Below are positions 5,758 through 7,107 of a stretch of DNA of 7,107 bases, piece by piece. The notes below the pieces were generated by a model. The model was not told where the DNA came from, did no database searches, and saw only the letters and a list, made by a program, of their open reading frames with translations. How positions within the stretch are numbered: position 1 is the stretch's first letter; each line of letters starts with the position of its first letter. Position numbers and translations under genes: made by a program. Source of the stretch: Anaerotignum sp. (lineage in GTDB: Bacteria; Bacillota; Clostridia; Lachnospirales; Anaerotignaceae); the NCBI GenBank assembly GCA_017442465.1, contig JAFRZQ010000279.1, positions 1 to 7,107 on the forward strand. Reading direction: 5' to 3'.

Positions 5758-6512
5758 TCTTCTTCTGTTTCTTTCTGACATTCCAAAAAGTTTCCTTCCT
5801 GGCGGAAATCTACTTTTTGATAGAAGGTGTTTCCATTCGCCACAAATCGTACCAGATACTGTGCGATTTCGTCATTTCTAACCTTCAGAACATAATCCCC
5901 CTGCTCATTGGTCTGTCCGAAAATGACCCTTACGATGGGTGTATTGATGAAAACTTCCTGCTCTAATCTTTTTTTGCATTTGATGGCCTGTAAGGATATT
6001 TCCTTTTCCAGTTCAAAATGCTCATAGGCAGTGCGTTCTCTGTTCAACAATCCGTAATGGGTATGATGGAAACGAATGTTTTTTGAATTCAGGATCGTCA
6101 TGATCCTTTTTCTGGCATCAAACTCTTTGATGCAGCAATTCGCATCTGTCAGCGAAACTGCTTCAATTTCCTCTATCCCCGGCAAATTGCCCCGTAGGGT
6201 GAGAACATTCTCCAGAACCGGGTTATCAAGCGGAATCAGGTAAACATCACGGACAGGCATGTTTTCTTCCTGTTCGGGATATGTGATCCTGACTGTTCGG
6301 GGTTCATATCCGTAAACATGAATCTCCATGTCAAAATCTTCTCTGCCGCTGTTCAGGAACAGATATAATCCACCGCCTCTGGGAATCGCCGTTTTCGCCG
6401 GGGACTGGGTGAAAAAGCGGGTGTTTCTCTCCTCAATGACCTTGCCTGTCACGCTGTCAAGCAGCCGCAGTGCCAGATCCAGTCGGTGATGGATGGTTGC
6501 CTGTGCTCCCAT
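5745..6512 (-). CDS. Uncharacterised beta-rich protein of the injection-system operon
   Basis: I do not recognise a named family for this 255-residue protein. Residues about 10-95 look like a small beta-sandwich of the carboxypeptidase-regulatory or transthyretin-like type: strands LDLALRLLDS, then VTGKVIEE, a GGGLYLFLN turn-strand at 47-54, HVYGYEP at 65-71, and VRDVYLIPL at 87-95. Residues 100-185 are mixed, with a charged stretch near 157-186 that is probably helical. Residues 187-240 again look like beta strands (VFINTPIVRVIFG, GDYVLKV, YLVRFVANG). There is no signal peptide or membrane segment. The start is supported by AGGAGG 7-12 bases before ATG. The stop TAA directly abuts the ATG of the PAAR-like gene. 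Its place between terminator and spike tip suggests a structural or adaptor part of the particle. That is inference only; a substrate-recognition role is another option. Confidence 0.6.
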   Translation of the reverse strand: MGAQATIHHRLDLALRLLDSVTGKVIEERNTRFFTQSPAKTAIPRGGGLYLFLNSGREDFDMEIHVYGYEPRTVRITYPEQEENMPVRDVYLIPLDNPVLENVLTLRGNLPGIEEIEAVSLTDANCCIKEFDARKRIMTILNSKNIRFHHTHYGLLNRERTAYEHFELEKEISLQAIKCKKRLEQEVFINTPIVRVIFGQTNEQGDYVLKVRNDEIAQYLVRFVANGNTFYQKVDFRQEGNFLECQKETEEEREV

Positions 6513-6530
6513 GCTGTTCTACCTCCTTTC

Positions 6531-7107
6531 CTACTCGTCTGAGCCTTGAATATGTATTCCAAAGGTTGCGTCCACAACTCTGGGAGTATCAACAACAACC
6601 TCACTGGACAAGAATACGGGGCCTGCCTTATAAAACAGGCTGACCTGATAGGGTTTATTGATAGCCTGCCACACCCTTACCTTTTCCTCCAGCGTGATCT
6701 TCGCCTGAGAAAGGACGATGGGCGGCTCATTGCTCTCCAGCCATGTCTGCAGCTGGTTGGGCATTACAGAATTATTATCATTGACGATCTGTGCCACACG
6801 GCCCAGAATTTTCTGGATATCCAGCGCCTTCAGCCCCATCTGGGAGGAGCCGTTGATGAACACCATGTAGTAAAGATCGTAAGGTTTCGGCGCCTTCTGC
6901 AGCCTTACCTGCCCTGCAGGCATATAGGGCGGCGACGCCATACCGGCTGTTTCCCGAATATCATACAGATATAAACCAAGGATATAGTCTACATCCTGAT
7001 CCGCCGGGGAGGATACCTGAATGTTATTGGCTGAGGGGATGGGTTCGGGACACATCTTTCCTCTCAGCGTGCGGACGATATAATTACTTACGTCAGCTAT
7101 GATCGGA
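6531..7107 (-). CDS. DUF4255 (Pvc16/Afp16 N-terminal type) tail terminator, 5' end off window
   Basis: Proteins with this domain cap the tube and sheath at the end away from the baseplate in Pvc/Afp-like contractile particles. The frame is open from the right edge to a TAG at 6531-6533, giving 191 visible residues. A shorter reading would start at the ATG at 7053-7055, which even has a GAGAGGAAAG in front. However, the 17 codons before it read PIIADVSNYIVRTLRGKM, which resembles the usual N-terminal helix of the family (IADV...L...L), so the true start lies just outside the window. Other family-like stretches are the LGLYLYDI strand, DLYYMVFINGSS, and the helix KALDIQKILGRVAQIVNDN. The next gene begins 18 bp downstream. 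The family assignment comes from recognised sequence pattern; the terminator role is family knowledge. Confidence 0.85.
   Translation of the reverse strand, partial: PIIADVSNYIVRTLRGKMCPEPIPSANNIQVSSPADQDVDYILGLYLYDIRETAGMASPPYMPAGQVRLQKAPKPYDLYYMVFINGSSQMGLKALDIQKILGRVAQIVNDNNSVMPNQLQTWLESNEPPIVLSQAKITLEEKVRVWQAINKPYQVSLFYKAGPVFLSSEVVVDTPRVVDATFGIHIQGSDE

Noticed and set aside
5347..5781. 144-residue minus-strand frame overlapping the PAAR-like gene
   Set aside because: It is a shifted frame of the DUF4280 gene. The DUF4280 frame has the conserved cysteines and the proper ribosome site.
3084..7107. Ordinary prophage tail module
   Set aside because: No capsid, portal, terminase, integrase or lysis gene is visible. 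The set DUF4255, DUF4280, DUF6760, a single sheath and two tube paralogues fits an eCIS-type particle better, though genes outside the window could still change this view.

Overview
The window is part of one minus-strand operon for a contractile injection system (phage-tail-like, eCIS-type particle). Strong AGGAGG-type ribosome sites, moderate GC content and the Gram-positive style gene set (DUF4255, DUF4280 PAAR-like protein, DUF6760, gp19-type tubes) suggest a Firmicutes host, probably in Clostridia. The taxon is an inference; no housekeeping gene is present to confirm it.

In transcription order (high to low coordinates) the genes are: a DUF4255 / Pvc16-type tail terminator whose 5' end lies off the window (6531 to beyond 7107); a 255-residue beta-rich protein of unknown function (5745-6512); a DUF4280 PAAR-like spike tip (5352-5744); the tail sheath (3621-5330); the main inner tube (3084-3581); a 152-bp spacer with a GC-rich hairpin; a tail assembly protein with a CPECGH end (2569-2931); a 60-residue DUF6760 protein (2366-2548); and a second, divergent tube paralogue (1-2354), which runs off the left edge. 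Gaps are 0-39 bp everywhere except the 152-bp spacer. The baseplate, LysM, hub/VgrG, ATPase and toxin genes expected in such clusters must lie outside the window.

The remarkable element is the last gene. Its first ~180 residues look like a gp19-type tube subunit, but at least 600 further residues follow. These form an array of single-tryptophan repeats: seven longer units (34-43 residues, RKWxFD...GTGxQSAQK) and then at least twelve units of exactly 25 residues (75 bp; RxWSMxGxNGxTxSAxTE...). The last visible unit is cut by the window edge. The two repeat types share a skeleton with each other and with a WEFDG motif at the end of the tube domain, so the array may have grown from the tube's own C-terminal end. 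No accessory structure of this kind belongs to a standard tube protein, and I do not recognise the repeat as a named family.

The shared job of these genes is to build a rigid inner tube in a contractile sheath, with a sharpened tip and a terminator cap. The repeat-bearing tube paralogue may occupy the tube-baseplate junction, where its tails could fill the lumen, gate cargo, set a length or project outward.
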